Assembly (NCBI GenBank): GCA_963662175.1
Contig: OY759221.1
Span: 15,291,027 to 15,355,026, forward strand
Source of the DNA: Aradus depressus
Taxonomy: Eukaryota > Arthropoda > Insecta > Hemiptera > Aradidae
DNA: 64,000 bases
Direction of reading: 5' to 3'
The notes under the pieces were generated by a model. It had not been told where the DNA came from. It did not search any database and worked only from the letters and a program-made list of their open reading frames with translations. Positions 42,944-53,463 of the stretch are shown one piece after another. Within the stretch, counting starts at the first letter, position 1. The number at the start of each line of letters is the position of its first letter. The translations under genes were made by a program, and so were the position numbers.

Positions 42944-43167
42944 GTGCGCCGGTAGCTCAGTGGTGTGCTTGCTTGATTTCTGAGCTCAAGATTGCGGGTT
43001 TGAAACCTTGCCGAGGCTCTTAGGTTTTTTATCTGTCAGGTAAAAAAAACTTGAGCACGCCGTCCTTCGGATGGGACGTTAGACGATGGTCCCAAGCCTT
43101 TGCGATGTCAGATACTCGTAAATACCCACTAGAGCGACGAAATAACTCTGGTAGTAGGCGATATGAC
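42944..43167 (+). mobile_element. SINE-1 variant, truncated at 3' end (unit 2)
   Basis: Same variant as in unit 1 (GATTTCTGAGCTCAAGATTG, ACGTTAGACGATGGTCCCAA), but with a deletion after ATACTCGTAAATACCCACTA. Confidence 0.9.
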
Positions 43168-43199
43168 ATACATACAGACAGACCTCATTGCGATAAGAT

Positions 43200-43784
43200 T
43201 TATTCAGATTTATTACGATTACAATACTTATAGTATAATAAAGTTAATAACAATTAGTTGTTTAATTTTATTAAACTTAATTTTGTTGTCATTTTTTCAG
43301 GGGGATTATAATTAAAAAATTTTACCGGTAATATCTCATTAATTTAACAACCAAAATCTCGATTAATTGCTTCAAGTTTATTTTATTTTTTCTCCCACCA
43401 GAGTTGTTTAAAGAAAGTCTGAAATTTATTGCTGAAGTACATAAGCGCTCTTAATTTACGATAGACCTTATATTTACTGCCAAATAAAGTTTGGTGGTTT
43501 TAATTATAAGAGATTCGAATTAAAATTTATTGCCCTTTGGTCTTACGTACTTAAATTGCAAATTGGAACTAAATATTGCAGGATATTACCAGTTAGTACA
43601 AATTTCTATTAACATCTACTAACATCCCTGAATCCAAAAATTGTATTTAGTTCTCTTTATTTTTTGATTCAGTCTTTCTTAGTTTTTGGAATCTTACAGA
43701 GGGTAAATCTGAGAATATATATGTGTGCGTTCTTTTAGGTATTAATAACCAAATATGTAACGTTGAAATCGATTTTGTTGTTGT
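43200..43784. other. No recognised element
   Basis: AT-rich with no supported feature. Confidence 0.4.
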
Positions 43785-44225
43785 AGTAAGTATTGTAAAT
43801 GTACGAGAATCTGAGATCGAGTTTTCAATGAATCATCACGTTTCAAGGTCTTTCGAACATATTTTGGCCATTTTGCGATCACATATGTATGTGTATATGT
43901 GATTGTAACTTTTTGAGTTCTCTGAAATGATTGTAGCCCAACATCGAACGAAAATTTAGACCATTTTATTTTCTGGTCTATTTTTACAAGATTCCTGATT
44001 ATTTATAAACGAAACAATAATCTCTTTCGTCCGGTTTGCGAGATAAATGCGGAAAATCGCCCTAAAATCCACATTGACCACCCAAGAAACCCATTTTTTA
44101 GATATTTAAAATTTTGCCGAGAAATTGGTTCCTACCAAAAATGTTCCTTATTAAGTGTCCTTAAATTGTTTGAGGACCAATAAAACCAAAGTTATTTTGC
44201 ATGCAAATAAATTGATTCTTTTAAA
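43785..44225. repeat. Repeat D body
   Basis: AGAATCTGAGATCGAGTTTT, TTTTGGCCATTTTGCGATCA, CGAGATAAATGCGGAAAATC, AATTGGTTCCTACCAAAAAT, AAAACCAAAGTTATTTTGC: an almost full D order. Confidence 0.68.
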
Positions 44226-44229
44226 AGTG

Positions 44230-45234
44230 AAATTAACCTTGAACAAGCATTGTTAGAACATTGCTTTTTATATATTTTGACGTAGCTTTTACTGTTATGT
44301 ATATTATTTCAATAAATAAATAAAAATAAAAATGAATATACTGTTATGTATATTAAAATCAAATTAATAAATTAATTAAAATAAAGTAAAGCGAGTTTCA
44401 CATAGTTGTTGAATAGGTATACAAAATTTGTTGAAAATAGTTGTCATTTTGTTCCTGTTTATAGAACTTATCTCTTATAATTAGGTTTGTTGATTTTTTC
44501 AATGATAATTATGACTGCCATACTTTCTCATTTATTCCTCTTGAATATCTGGAACAATTTAATGATCATTATTTTTATTCTAATTTAATGAATAAGAAAT
44601 GCTGATTTATTCTTTCTCTTTTTCTATATTTTTTTTTTTCCTTTTATTTTTTATATAAAATTATTCTTTTCAAGTGGTTATAAAGTTGAAAAAAAAAACG
44701 AATGGTTTTCATGAGTTATAAAATAAAGTCTTACTAAAAAAAGGAAGATTTTTCATTCATTTTTCTTTATATTTTTAAGTAAATTGGTCCTCCTCCAGTC
44801 GGTTTTTGGGCTTCATTGCTTTTTCATTTTATCTGACTTTTTATAATTTTATTTTTTTAACAACATTATTCCATCAAGAATCACTGTTTTTTTGTCAAAG
44901 TCTTATATTATATTATTAAATAATGCCGACAAACGTAAAAATGACAATATTAAAGTGATTTGTGTACACAATATTTTGTATTTTTTTTTCGAATGATTTA
45001 AAGTTATTTTAAATCCCTTATCCCCATATATACTAACCCTTACATATATCTTATATGGGACAGTTTGCTCATTTTAATTTTTTATTGATAGAACGTTATA
45101 TATATTGAACGGCTAGATTACAAGTGCATAAAAACTTCAGAATGCATGTAGAAAAAAAAAGTATAATGAAAGTACACAAAATAAATAAAGCAAAATACTA
45201 GTAACTTTTATATTGTCTAACTTCAGAAAAATAT
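44230..45234. other. AT-rich stretch
   Basis: No coding frame, repeat family or hairpin recognised. Confidence 0.4.
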
Positions 45235-45390
45235 ATACATAAAATGAATGGGTTTCGGCTTATGTCATCGTCAGTGACACTTTTAAACTTTGTGCTGACG
45301 ATGGCGTAAGCAGAAACCGGTACACTTTATGTATGTATTTTTATAGAATTATACAATATAAAAGCTAAACAAGTCCTTTATTTTATTTAT
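45235..45390. repeat. Inverted repeat with two hammerhead-like cores
   Basis: Arms TATTGTCTAACTTC-AGAAA... and ...TTTTTATAGAATTATACAAT flank two opposed motifs. The plus-strand motif is GTG (45292-45294), CTGACGA (45295-45301), TGGCGTAAGCA, GAAA (45313-45316), CCGG, TA, then CAC (45323-45325), which pairs with the GTG. The minus-strand motif lies at 45250-45272. The layout is that expected of Penelope-type hammerhead motifs: stem I, core, stem II, GAAA, palindromic stem III, cleavage triplet. Confidence 0.65.
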
Positions 45391-45439
45391 TTTATTTATT
45401 TTATATCCACTATATTCTGACAATAAAGATCAATAGTTT

Positions 45440-45600
45440 ATTTGTACAGATACTCGTGAATCCTCATTCTAAATGTGTTGATACGGCCAACTTTGCGGAA
45501 AATTAATATGTGCCGTCCCTATGAATTTTTGAATTTAAATATAACATTTCATTACAACGGCAATAATTAAATTTCTGTGTTAGGCCTCCCCCCGAAAAGA
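45440..45600 (-). repeat. Family B fragment
   Basis: ACTCGTGAATCCTCATTCTA, GCGGAAAATTAATATGTGCC, CATTACAACGGCAATAATTA, GGCCTCCCCCC. Confidence 0.65.
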
Positions 45601-45679
45601 GATGACAGAAGTATAATACATAAGAAGGACAAAAACACTAAACACAATGGTCTTATTTCATCTTACGTTGTAGAATAAA

Positions 45680-45775
45680 AGCATAGACTAACCTCTCACG
45701 GATTTTATTATTTATGGTAGCCGGCTTTCGAGGTTGCCCTCATCATCAGGCTGTCTGATAAAATTTTTTTTTTCT
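45680..45775 (-). repeat. Penelope-like terminal motif
   Basis: Same text as the 28.6-kb palindrome arm: ACCTCTCACGGATTTTA, then CCGGCTTTCGAGGTTGCCC and TCATCATCAGGCTGTCTGAT. On the minus strand it reads CTGATGA, a GAGG/CCTC hairpin, GAAA, GCCGGC. Confidence 0.68.
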
Positions 45776-45809
45776 AATTATAGGGACTACCCACTTCACT
45801 GGTTCACAA

Positions 45810-46531
45810 AAAAAAAAAAAAAACTGTCGGCAAATCACTAGCAATATACTTTACCGGAACGAATCAATGAATAGACGTTTTGCTCTTCCTCCAAAGCCAA
45901 TCGACCGGCTAAAACTCGATTTACATAGTGGCTTCTGAATGCTCATACTAATCGATTCATCGGAAGTTATTATTTAAGCCGAGCCTCTCTTCTCTGATTC
46001 TCCTCTTCCCTTCGACCGATTCCGAAAATTAATTGGTGCCATCCTTTCATGGTTTTGAATTTATATATAAAATTGCATGTCGATATATCCATTACTTTGG
46101 CCGTTACTGAGATTATTCAGTAGATTCCCTCTTGTTCTGCTGATTCCGCTAAAAACGCTTAAAATTAATATGTGTTGTCCTTATACTGCTCTGATTTTAC
46201 CTAAGAAATTTCGTGTTAATGTAATTCATTACAACGGCAGTAAATAGAGGTTTTGCGTTAAGCCTCCCTCTAATTCCGATTCAGCCGATTTGGCTGAAAA
46301 TCAGTAGGTTGGAGAGTCTTTGGAGTAGTCTTTGGAGGGTTCTGGATACAAATATAAAATTTCACATAGATACATTCTTTAATATACATATATATATTCA
46401 TTATATCGGGTGTTCACAGACATGTATACCTCACAGACAATTTTTTTATTATTATTGGAATTAGGAGGTCGGAAAACATGAAACTATGGTTACATAACTT
46501 CCCTTATACTTCATATTGCTGGAGAAGTAAA
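45810..46531 (-). repeat. Family B element, full length
   Basis: From the A-run and GTCGGCAAATCACTAGCAAT (degenerate terminal hairpin), through TTTGCTCTTCCTCCAAAGCC, GATTCCGAAAATTAATTGGT, GCGTTAAGCCTCCCTCTAAT and GGCTGAAAATCAGTAGG, to GGTTACATAACTTCCCTTAT then ACTTCATATTGCTGGAGAAG. About 720 bp and uninterrupted, useful for defining the family. Confidence 0.85.
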
Positions 46532-46539
46532 ATGGAATC

Positions 46540-46880
46540 CGACCTTTCACAAATTTTTTTATTTTATGCCAGCCGGCTTTCGAGATTACCCTCACAGGCA
46601 GTCTACAAAAAAAAAACATCATTTTAATAATATAGAAGGCATAAAATTCCAGTTGCAAAAATATGTACTTTAAAGTTTGTACATATGGGTTAAATAAATA
46701 TAATAAATAAAGTCAAAGAATAAAATCAATAACGAACAACAATAAAATTGAATTGATATAAAAGCTTTAAAAATTAAAATACCTGGTTATTATTGAAATT
46801 GTTTTACCAGGTATGTTTATTTTTAAAGCCTTTTGTATCAATTACAGTTTTTTTTGTTGTTTGTTATTGATTTTATTTGA
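46540..46880. repeat. Penelope-like motif and adjacent palindrome
   Basis: 46572-46600 is a degraded version of the 45.7-kb motif (AGCCGGCTTTCGAGATTACC). 46722-46792 and 46808-46879 form an inverted repeat of about 70 bp (AATAAAATCAATAACGAACA / TGTTTGTTATTGATTTTATT; TACCTGG / CCAGGTA). Confidence 0.62.
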
Positions 46881-46889
46881 ATTTATTTA

Positions 46890-47235
46890 CTATATACATT
46901 TAAAACATTGATACAACATTTTATATACGTTTTCTTGTAACTAGAAATTCTTTTTTTTACTAGATGGGTTTTTTGTAGATAAGAACTTCTAAAACCAGCT
47001 AGCATAAAATAATAACATTTAGCAGCCTTCAAGCGTATTTTATTTTGATATCTTCACATATCTATTTTGGTTAGAAATCATAACGTATTTGGTTAGTTGA
47101 CCTATAATTTTTTTTTTTCATTAATCTCATATGGACATGCTCATACACTAATACTCTGAAAGACATGGGGAACGAAGCTAAAATGTAGAAATTATTATGA
47201 AATTGCCGAAAGAGGGTGCTAGGGCAAAAATTTTT
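46890..47235. other. No recognised element
   Basis: AT-rich; nothing supported. Confidence 0.35.
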
Positions 47236-47239
47236 TTTT

Positions 47240-47960
47240 TCTTTTTTTAAAACCCCAATTTATTGAAAATTTTAATGTTAGGTTCTTTTACCTAAAGTTT
47301 TTGCCAACTTGTACATAGTACGATAATCTCATGAAATGTGCTAACTTAGATCTGATGAGATTATAGTTGAAAAGAGACGAAAATAAAGACCAGTTTATTA
47401 TATTTATGAATTAATGAAAAATCTCTACGAATAAAAGTTGTAAAGAAAATTGGAAGACACGATTTATATTAAATACGAATTTTCGAATGCCCCTCGGTTT
47501 ACGAGATAGATGCATTAAACAGTCCTATTCAATGAAGTACCTATTATAAACGTGCGAAATCCCGAAATCGAGTTTTCAACAAAATCTCGCGTTTCAAGCT
47601 CTCCTGAACTCTTTTTGATCATTTTCCGTTGAGTTCTGTCTGTATGTAATTGAAACATTAATAGCGATCTAACTCGAAAGCGATTATACCCATGATCTTT
47701 AAATTATAAATGAATATGTCACATGTGCTAACTTATATCCAGTTCAATTATTGCCGAAATCAGACGAAACTTCACTTTGGGGCTTAAATACATTTTACAA
47801 GAAACCGCATATATTTATGATCTAATGAAGAATCACTTCAAGTAAAAATTGTAGAGAAAACAGAAAGACGCAATTTATATTAAATACAATTTTTCGAATG
47901 TCGCTCAGTTTACGAGATACATACCGAAAACCGTGTTTATTTATAAATTCATTCATATTA
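47240..47960. repeat. Repeat D body, partly duplicated
   Basis: The order ATGTGCTAACTTAGATCTGA, AATGAAAAATCTCTACGAAT, TCGGTTTACGAGATAGATGC appears at 47335-47520, and again as CATGTGCTAACTTATATCCA, AATGAAGAATCACTTCAAGT, TCAGTTTACGAGATACATAC at 47715-47935. Two D copies, or an internal duplication, lie head to tail. Confidence 0.65.
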
Positions 47961-48689
47961 TTTATGAGGAAAAAAATAAATCCTGATTTATTTTATAGCC
48001 GAATAAATTATAGAAAAACAATATCTAAAATAGCAGCTTAATTTTTTGTATGAATTATAAAAGAAATAAGAAATAAACAGAAAAAAAAACAAGTTTCTGA
48101 GATTGATCATGACATTATTTTCATTTAAATTTTCATCTAAAGATTACCATTTTTTTTTTTTACGTACAAAATTTCCCTTAAAAATTGTGGTGAGTGAGTT
48201 GATCGGAAACTCAACTTGTATTGTCCACTGTGACGTCACTCACAAGTTGTCCTCTTTATTTTCATTTTACAGCGCTGCGGGACTACTTCCCGAATTCTAC
48301 CAGCCCCCTCCACCCGCACCAAGGTACTATTTTTAATAAATTTTTTTTTTTCTAAATTTTTAAATTTTGATAAAATATATTTTCAAAATTATTATTGCAT
48401 ATTACTTTTAATATAACTGATTAATATTTAAACGAATATTTGATCGTTATTTGCATTATTTTTAATTGATCAATGTCAAAAAACTGATTAATTATGATTA
48501 TTTAATTAAATTTTCTCTTGATAACAATTTAATTCAATTTGTTTGGTTTTCCTTTAAAGCATTTTTCAATTAAATATAAAAGAGAAATAATTAATAATTA
48601 CATTTTCATATTTTCTGTATTTCTTCGTTCTAAGTATTCACATTTATTTTAGATCGGATTGAATGAGGGGGAGGCATAAATAAAATAAA
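47961..48689. other. AT-rich stretch with a GC-richer pocket
   Basis: 48180-48330 is slightly GC-richer (TGATCGGAAACTCAACTTG, GTGACGTCACTCAC) and contains a CRE-like palindrome TGACGTCA, but there is no recognisable gene around it. Confidence 0.35.
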
Positions 48690-49976
48690 TTTTATTGAAT
48701 CACCTGCAATGTACTTCCCCAGAACGATTTAATCAATCAACTTGACCTCCTCTAAAACCAGTCGACCATTGTGTCTTAATCTTCCGCCACTCGCACCGTT
48801 TGATTTTTTTAAACGTGTTCAAATTTTTCTTTTTCAGGAAAAGGGAGGCGATTTGTTGACCTGTTCAACCCCTTCTATTCTATATTTAGACCCCTTGACT
48901 ATAAGTTGGGGGTGGGTTTTTCCTAGTTTTTTTTCTCAGTGCGTAATTGAACTTCAGAGTGGATAAGTCGCATATGTTGGAAATAATCAAACACGCGAGT
49001 GATTTTGATACATTTCAATGTTCATATATTATTTCTTCACTATGTTATATTTATTAGTTAAATACAATATAATAATAAAATACATTAAAGAAGAAATAGA
49101 AACCTAACGTGCGACAATTGGTATTCAAGCACACCATTAATGGATTACCTCCTAACTAAAAAAAATAACATATATTTTGAATTACTAAGTTTAATTTTTT
49201 TTATAATATGTCAGATAATAGGAAGTAATACATATGCAGAATAGGTTTTAATATAAAAAAAAATAAGTAAAATGATAAATTATTAAATAAATAAATAAAA
49301 CAAACTTATTTTTGAAATATTGTCTATTCCACTAAAGATATTATATATAACTACCGGTTTCGGCCTTACACCATCGTCAGGTCTAGTTATGAACTTAGTT
49401 TTTTTATTTATTACAAGTTTTCCACAATATGTCCGCGTTCATCAACTTAGTAATTATTAAATGTTTGAAGAAATCAAATGCGCGAGTGACCAAGTTAAAA
49501 AAAAAACGGGGCGCGAATGGAGGAAGGTTAAACTCTGGCTTATAAATGTGTTTATGCATCCTCGTACGAAGTTTTGTGTCGAAACATTCATAACAACGGT
49601 TTTTGAGTCGCGAACCCTCCACTGAAACTCCTTTTCCTTCAACCAATTCCAAAGCGATCCCATTCATTCTATCAGCAGTTTTATTATAGTTTATTTGTTA
49701 AGCCTCCTACCTAATCCACCTCTTCCCGGTCCCTGGTCGATTTGACTGAAAATCAATGTCTCTTTGTTAAAGTGTTCTAGATTCTCGTATAAAATTTCGT
49801 GTCGATACATTCATTTTTTGTTTCATAGAACAGCGGAATTCTGAGAAAATTTTTTGTTTTTTTGTGATATTAGGATTTTTGTAAAGATAAAATTCCGGTG
49901 AAAACTCAATTTCGAATTTCTCATCAACTACATAACTCCCCTTATACTTCGTTTAGCTGGGGAAACTAATACACAC
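48690..49976 (-). repeat. Family B element split by a 0.7-kb insertion
   Basis: 48690-48785 is the reversed B 3' end (CACCTGCAATGTACTTCCCC, CCAGTCGACCATTGTG). 49500-49976 is the rest, ending CCTTATACTTCGTTTAGCTG then GGGAAACTAA. The intervening 48786-49495 is unrelated and includes a Penelope-like motif at 49352-49380. Confidence 0.7.
49300..49402 (-). repeat. Penelope-like terminal motif
   Basis: The text AATATTGTCTATTCCACTAA to ACTACCGGTTTCGGCC matches 53270-53360. On the minus strand: CTGACGA (from 49380 down to 49374), one extra base, a GG..CC stem with a GUAA-like loop, GAAA, CCGG, TA, GTTAT. Confidence 0.68.
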
Positions 49977-49979
49977 ACA

Positions 49980-50194
49980 TGAAGTCCGAAAAGTTCATTG
50001 GGGATATGGGAAAGGGGGGACAAAATATATTTTTTTACTACATTACTGAGTTATATATTGAAGTATTGGGAAGACGATGCCATAAAATAATTTTTTATTG
50101 TATTTTGGGGGAAGAGAGGGAATTAAATGGGGTATGACCAAATTAAAGTACACATCATTTTATATTTCTGACATTGTTTTTATTTTCTTGTACA
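49980..50194. other. No recognised element
   Basis: AT-rich with GGGGGA tracts; unassigned. Confidence 0.35.
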
Positions 50195-50417
50195 AGGTAC
50201 TTCACACTAATAAAGAAGTATTGTGATCATGCAAAAAAACAGAGATGAGCTTTCACCACATTTCACGTTCCAAAATCTCGTGAACTCGTTTGCCAATTTT
50301 CGTGATTTTATCTGTCCGTGTACGTGATTGGAAACAAATTTTATTAAATTAAAGAGGGGGAAGGAGTAGATCTATGAAAAAGTGGTTGACATGAAAAAGT
50401 CCTGTTATGACCACATT
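50195..50417. repeat. Repeat D piece with A right end
   Basis: GTATTGTGATCATGCAAAAA, TTTGCCAATTTTCGTGATTT (D), then GAGGGGGAAGGAGTAGATC and TGACATGAAAAAGTCCTGTT (A). The final GACCACATT (50409-50417) is the left target-site duplicate of the next SINE. Confidence 0.6.
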
Positions 50418-50739
50418 GTGACTCATGCCCGGGCTTTAACTACGAGGTCATATCGCCTACTATCAGAGCGCTGTTTCGTCACTCTGGTGGACATGAGTCC
50501 GACTCTGCTATGGGAGTCCTAAATTTTGCCTACCCTAAATTTTTATTCACCTAGGGTCTTTAACGAGTACCTGACATCGTACAGGCTCGAGACCATCGTT
50601 TAACGTCCCGTCCGAAGGACGGCGCGGTTAAGTTTATTTTACTTCCCAGATAAAATAAACTAAGGGCTTCGGTCGGGTTACGAACGCACGATCTTGAGCT
50701 CGCAAGCACGCATACCACTGAGCAACCGGCGCCCCGATA
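50418..50739 (-). mobile_element. SINE-1 with 9-bp target-site duplication
   Basis: GTGACTCATGCCCGGGCTTT to GAGCAACCGGCGCCCC, with GACCACATT at 50409-50417 and 50740-50748. There is no CCTAA tail, so this copy inserted, or was reverse transcribed, without it. It interrupts repeat A. Confidence 0.93.
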
Positions 50740-50749
50740 GACCACATTA

Positions 50750-51135
50750 TATAGTTTTTGAAAAATATGCTTTTATGCAAGATAGCGAATGTTTGCTTTT
50801 GAGTTATGGATAGAGTAGTTAATTGGAATGGTTCCCAAAAGGTCAAAATGTGTAAATTTATTGAAAACTGGAGTTTGAAACTTTGCACATATTCATAACT
50901 TCAAGTATACCTTCGTACAGGAGATGGGAAAATTTAGTTATCCGTCTTGTTTAATTCATATCAGTTGAGACGTTATTAAATTAGTTTCAATTAATTATCG
51001 GGTAACTAGCTGTTATGTTGAAAGTTTTACAGTTCTGAATCCGAAATTTTATATATATTTTATTAATATTATAATTTTTCAAAAATGGATGTTATAAGTA
51101 CTTAAAATTTCAGTTGCATAGAATTTTTTTGAAAA
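50750..51135. other. No recognised element
   Basis: AT-rich; the 84-codon minus frame at 50634-50888 mostly translates the SINE. Confidence 0.35.
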
Positions 51136-51139
51136 CGGA

Positions 51140-51540
51140 TCATCGGAGTATCAAATGCCGTTGTAATAAATATATCGTCATGAAATGTTATATTTAAATT
51201 TAAAACTCCAATAAGGACGGTACCTATTAACTTTCCGCGAAATCGCCGAAGGGGGGGGACTCAATTCAAAGAAGCCAACTACCCATGTATTGAAGGCATC
51301 TGTATGTCAAGTCTTACCTTAGCATGTACCCCCCTGTAGGTATCCTGGATTGTATAAATATGACAACCTAGCAAACTTTTAAATGTCACTTTTGTACATT
51401 ATGCTGACCTTAACCGAAACCGATACACTTTATGTATATCTTTTTGTAGAATTAGATAATATAAAAGTAGGTTTTGGAGGATGAGGAGATATATTCGTGC
51501 TGGAGATGTACGTTGCCGGTGATTCACGGACGACTTTTTT
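51140..51540 (+). repeat. Family B element interrupted by a Penelope-like scrap
   Basis: B text at 51140-51300 (AAATGCCGTTGTAATAAATA, GCGAAATCGCCGAAGGGG) and 51470-51540 (GGAGATGTACGTTGCCGGTG, ATTCACGGACGACTTTTTTT). Between them, 51402-51466 (TGCTGACCTTAACCGAAACC, GATACACTTTATGTATATC) is a decayed version of the 45.3-kb hammerhead-like motif. Confidence 0.68.
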
Positions 51541-51544
51541 TTAT

Positions 51545-52265
51545 TGTTGCTATTATTTGAGGGTTCAGTACATCGAATTAATTCTCTTATACAAATATAT
51601 ATATATATTATAATAAAAAAAAAATAAAATGAAATAATAGCCTCAACAAACTTCAACTTAAATGACGGAAATGAGCTTGAGATTCAAAAATCCCAAACAT
51701 TTATTGATCAAAGTTTCAATTTTGTTTGTATTCTTGTTCTGGATCAAAATTGAAGCCAAGAAACTAAAACTACTTGTTAGTCTTTGTTCTTGGGATACAT
51801 TAATAAAATGAAATTCAAATAAAAAAGAAAAGAGTGATAAATAAAATTTAAAACATATATACGATATAAAAAAAATAATAATAAAACAAAAAATATATTA
51901 AAAAATAAATAAAAATAATAATAAACAAAAAAATATATATATATATACATATATACGTTTGTGTGTGTATATATACGAGTATAAACGTCTGTTCAGCTGC
52001 TGTTGTTTTAGTCGTGTTTAGGGGTCACACATAACAGCTAACTAATATAAAAAAACTATGTAAACAATATTTAAATTATAATATTGTGAAATAACTGGTT
52101 CAACCTATTATTTATTGTGTGAATAATCTTGAATATCGTACTTCTTGTTCTAACTTCTATCTTGTTAACTCAGTACCGCAGAGAAGAGGAACTGGGTTGG
52201 AGGGATACATGAACAGAAATATTAGGTTAACAAGAGATCCAAAGATCAGCTTTCAAGTATATATA
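51545..52265. other. AT-rich stretch
   Basis: Microsatellite-like TATATA runs; no gene or repeat family supported. Confidence 0.4.
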
Positions 52266-52266
52266 G

Positions 52267-52598
52267 AGGGCGCCGGTAGCTCAGTGGTATGCGTGCTTGT
52301 CTTCTGAGCTCAAGATCATGGGTTCGAAACCCGACCGAGGCCCTTAGTTTATTTTATCTGGGAGGTAAAATAAACGTAAGCACGCCGTCCTTCGGATTGG
52401 ACGCTAAGCGATGGTCCCAAGCCTGTACGATGTCAGGTACTCGTTAAAGACCCCTACCCTAGATGAATAAAAATTTAGGACTCCCACAGTAGAGTCGGGC
52501 TCATGTCCACCAGAGTGACGAAAGAGCGCTCTGGTGGTAGGCGATGTGACCTCGTTGTTAAAGCCCGGGCATGAGTCATAAAACCTAACCTAACCTAT
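52267..52598 (+). mobile_element. SINE-1, full-length with CCTAA tail
   Basis: GGCGCCGGTAGCTCAGTGGT, GGGTTCGAAACCCGACCGAG (intact B box), body, and the end CATAAAACCTAACCTAACCT. One of the best copies for a consensus. No clear target-site duplication was seen. Confidence 0.95.
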
Positions 52599-52599
52599 A

Positions 52600-53268
52600 A
52601 AAAATAATATTAATAAAACAAAAATTATATTAAAAAAATGAATAAAAATTGTAATAAACAAAAAAAAAAATATATATATACATCGATAACTTTCATGGCT
52701 GTGTACAAAATAATAGATAAAAATATATATAATAAAATATCTATTTATAATGTGTGTATTTTTAACTCATATTCATTATATATAGAGTGGAGGGATATTA
52801 AAATACAATTTGAGTGAGGCTCTAAGAATGCTTGCTATGGTAGTTATGGCCGGGTAGACACAGTGAAGGACTGCCCTGGTTGGCCATAGCTATAGATGGG
52901 TGTAGCACTGAAGAGTTATAGCCTTGTCCATAGTCCCTGATCATTATGGTCCCATGAAATTCGTCCATTTATGACTGAAGTGAATTCCGGCTCTGTCCCA
53001 GTCCCAGCATCCATTATCTTCTCTCGTCTGATCAGTGTAATTACACTATTAATCAAGTTCTGTCTCTCCTCTCGTCCACTCGGACCCCCAAAGACAATTA
53101 ATTAATCTACTCCACCCATTATGGATTCTATCTTTCTCTCTCCGATTATTGTTTAGACATAATTTAATTGTGGGTCGAAATTGTTTCTCTTTTATGTTGT
53201 CTAATTTCTGTTTTTATTCAGTCTCCAAAGTTAGACAAACATTGAGGAATGAATGAAACAAACTTATT
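52600..53268. other. Unassigned
   Basis: 52820-53110 is less AT-rich and includes GGCCGGGTAGACACAGTGAA and GGCCATAGCTATAGATGG, but no domain or repeat match was recognised. Confidence 0.35.
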
Positions 53269-53269
53269 T

Positions 53270-53362
53270 TTTGAAATATTGTCTATTCCACTAAAGATAT
53301 ATATACATATAACTACCGGTTTCGGCTTTATACCATCGTCAGGTCTAGTTATGAACTAAGTC
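53270..53362 (-). repeat. Penelope-like terminal motif
   Basis: Nearly identical to 49300-49402. On the minus strand, CTGACGA, a GG..CC stem, GAAA, CCGG, TA, GTTAT (53342 down to about 53309). It lies downstream, on the same strand, of the GIY-YIG relic at 54.1-54.3 kb. Confidence 0.7.
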
Positions 53363-53463
53363 AGTTTGCAGAGAGCGACCCTTCCAATACATCTCAGGTC
53401 AAAGGGTGCTATTAAAACTTGGGAGTCCCCCGGCTGTACCGTTAGCTAACTCATGAAATATTT

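Larger units (their letters stand above)
41943..43196. repeat. Tandem duplication, one unit SINE-filled and one empty
   Basis: Unit 1 (41943 to about 42755) and unit 2 (about 42756-43170) share the same order: CAGACAGACATCATTGCG, TTTCACACGACTAGG, AAGAAGACCGAAATATAC, ATAAATAAAATAACAAATGT, a hairpin around ACTATTACTCTATTAT, then a truncated SINE-1. A third partial start (CATACAGACAGACCTCATTG) follows at about 43170-43196. Unit 1 contains an extra full-length SINE-1 at 42054-42400; unit 2 is uninterrupted at the same site (42862-42875). Confidence 0.93.

Noticed and set aside
48228..48240. Functional CRE site (TGACGTCA)
   Set aside because: A single 8-base palindrome without a neighbouring gene is expected by chance.
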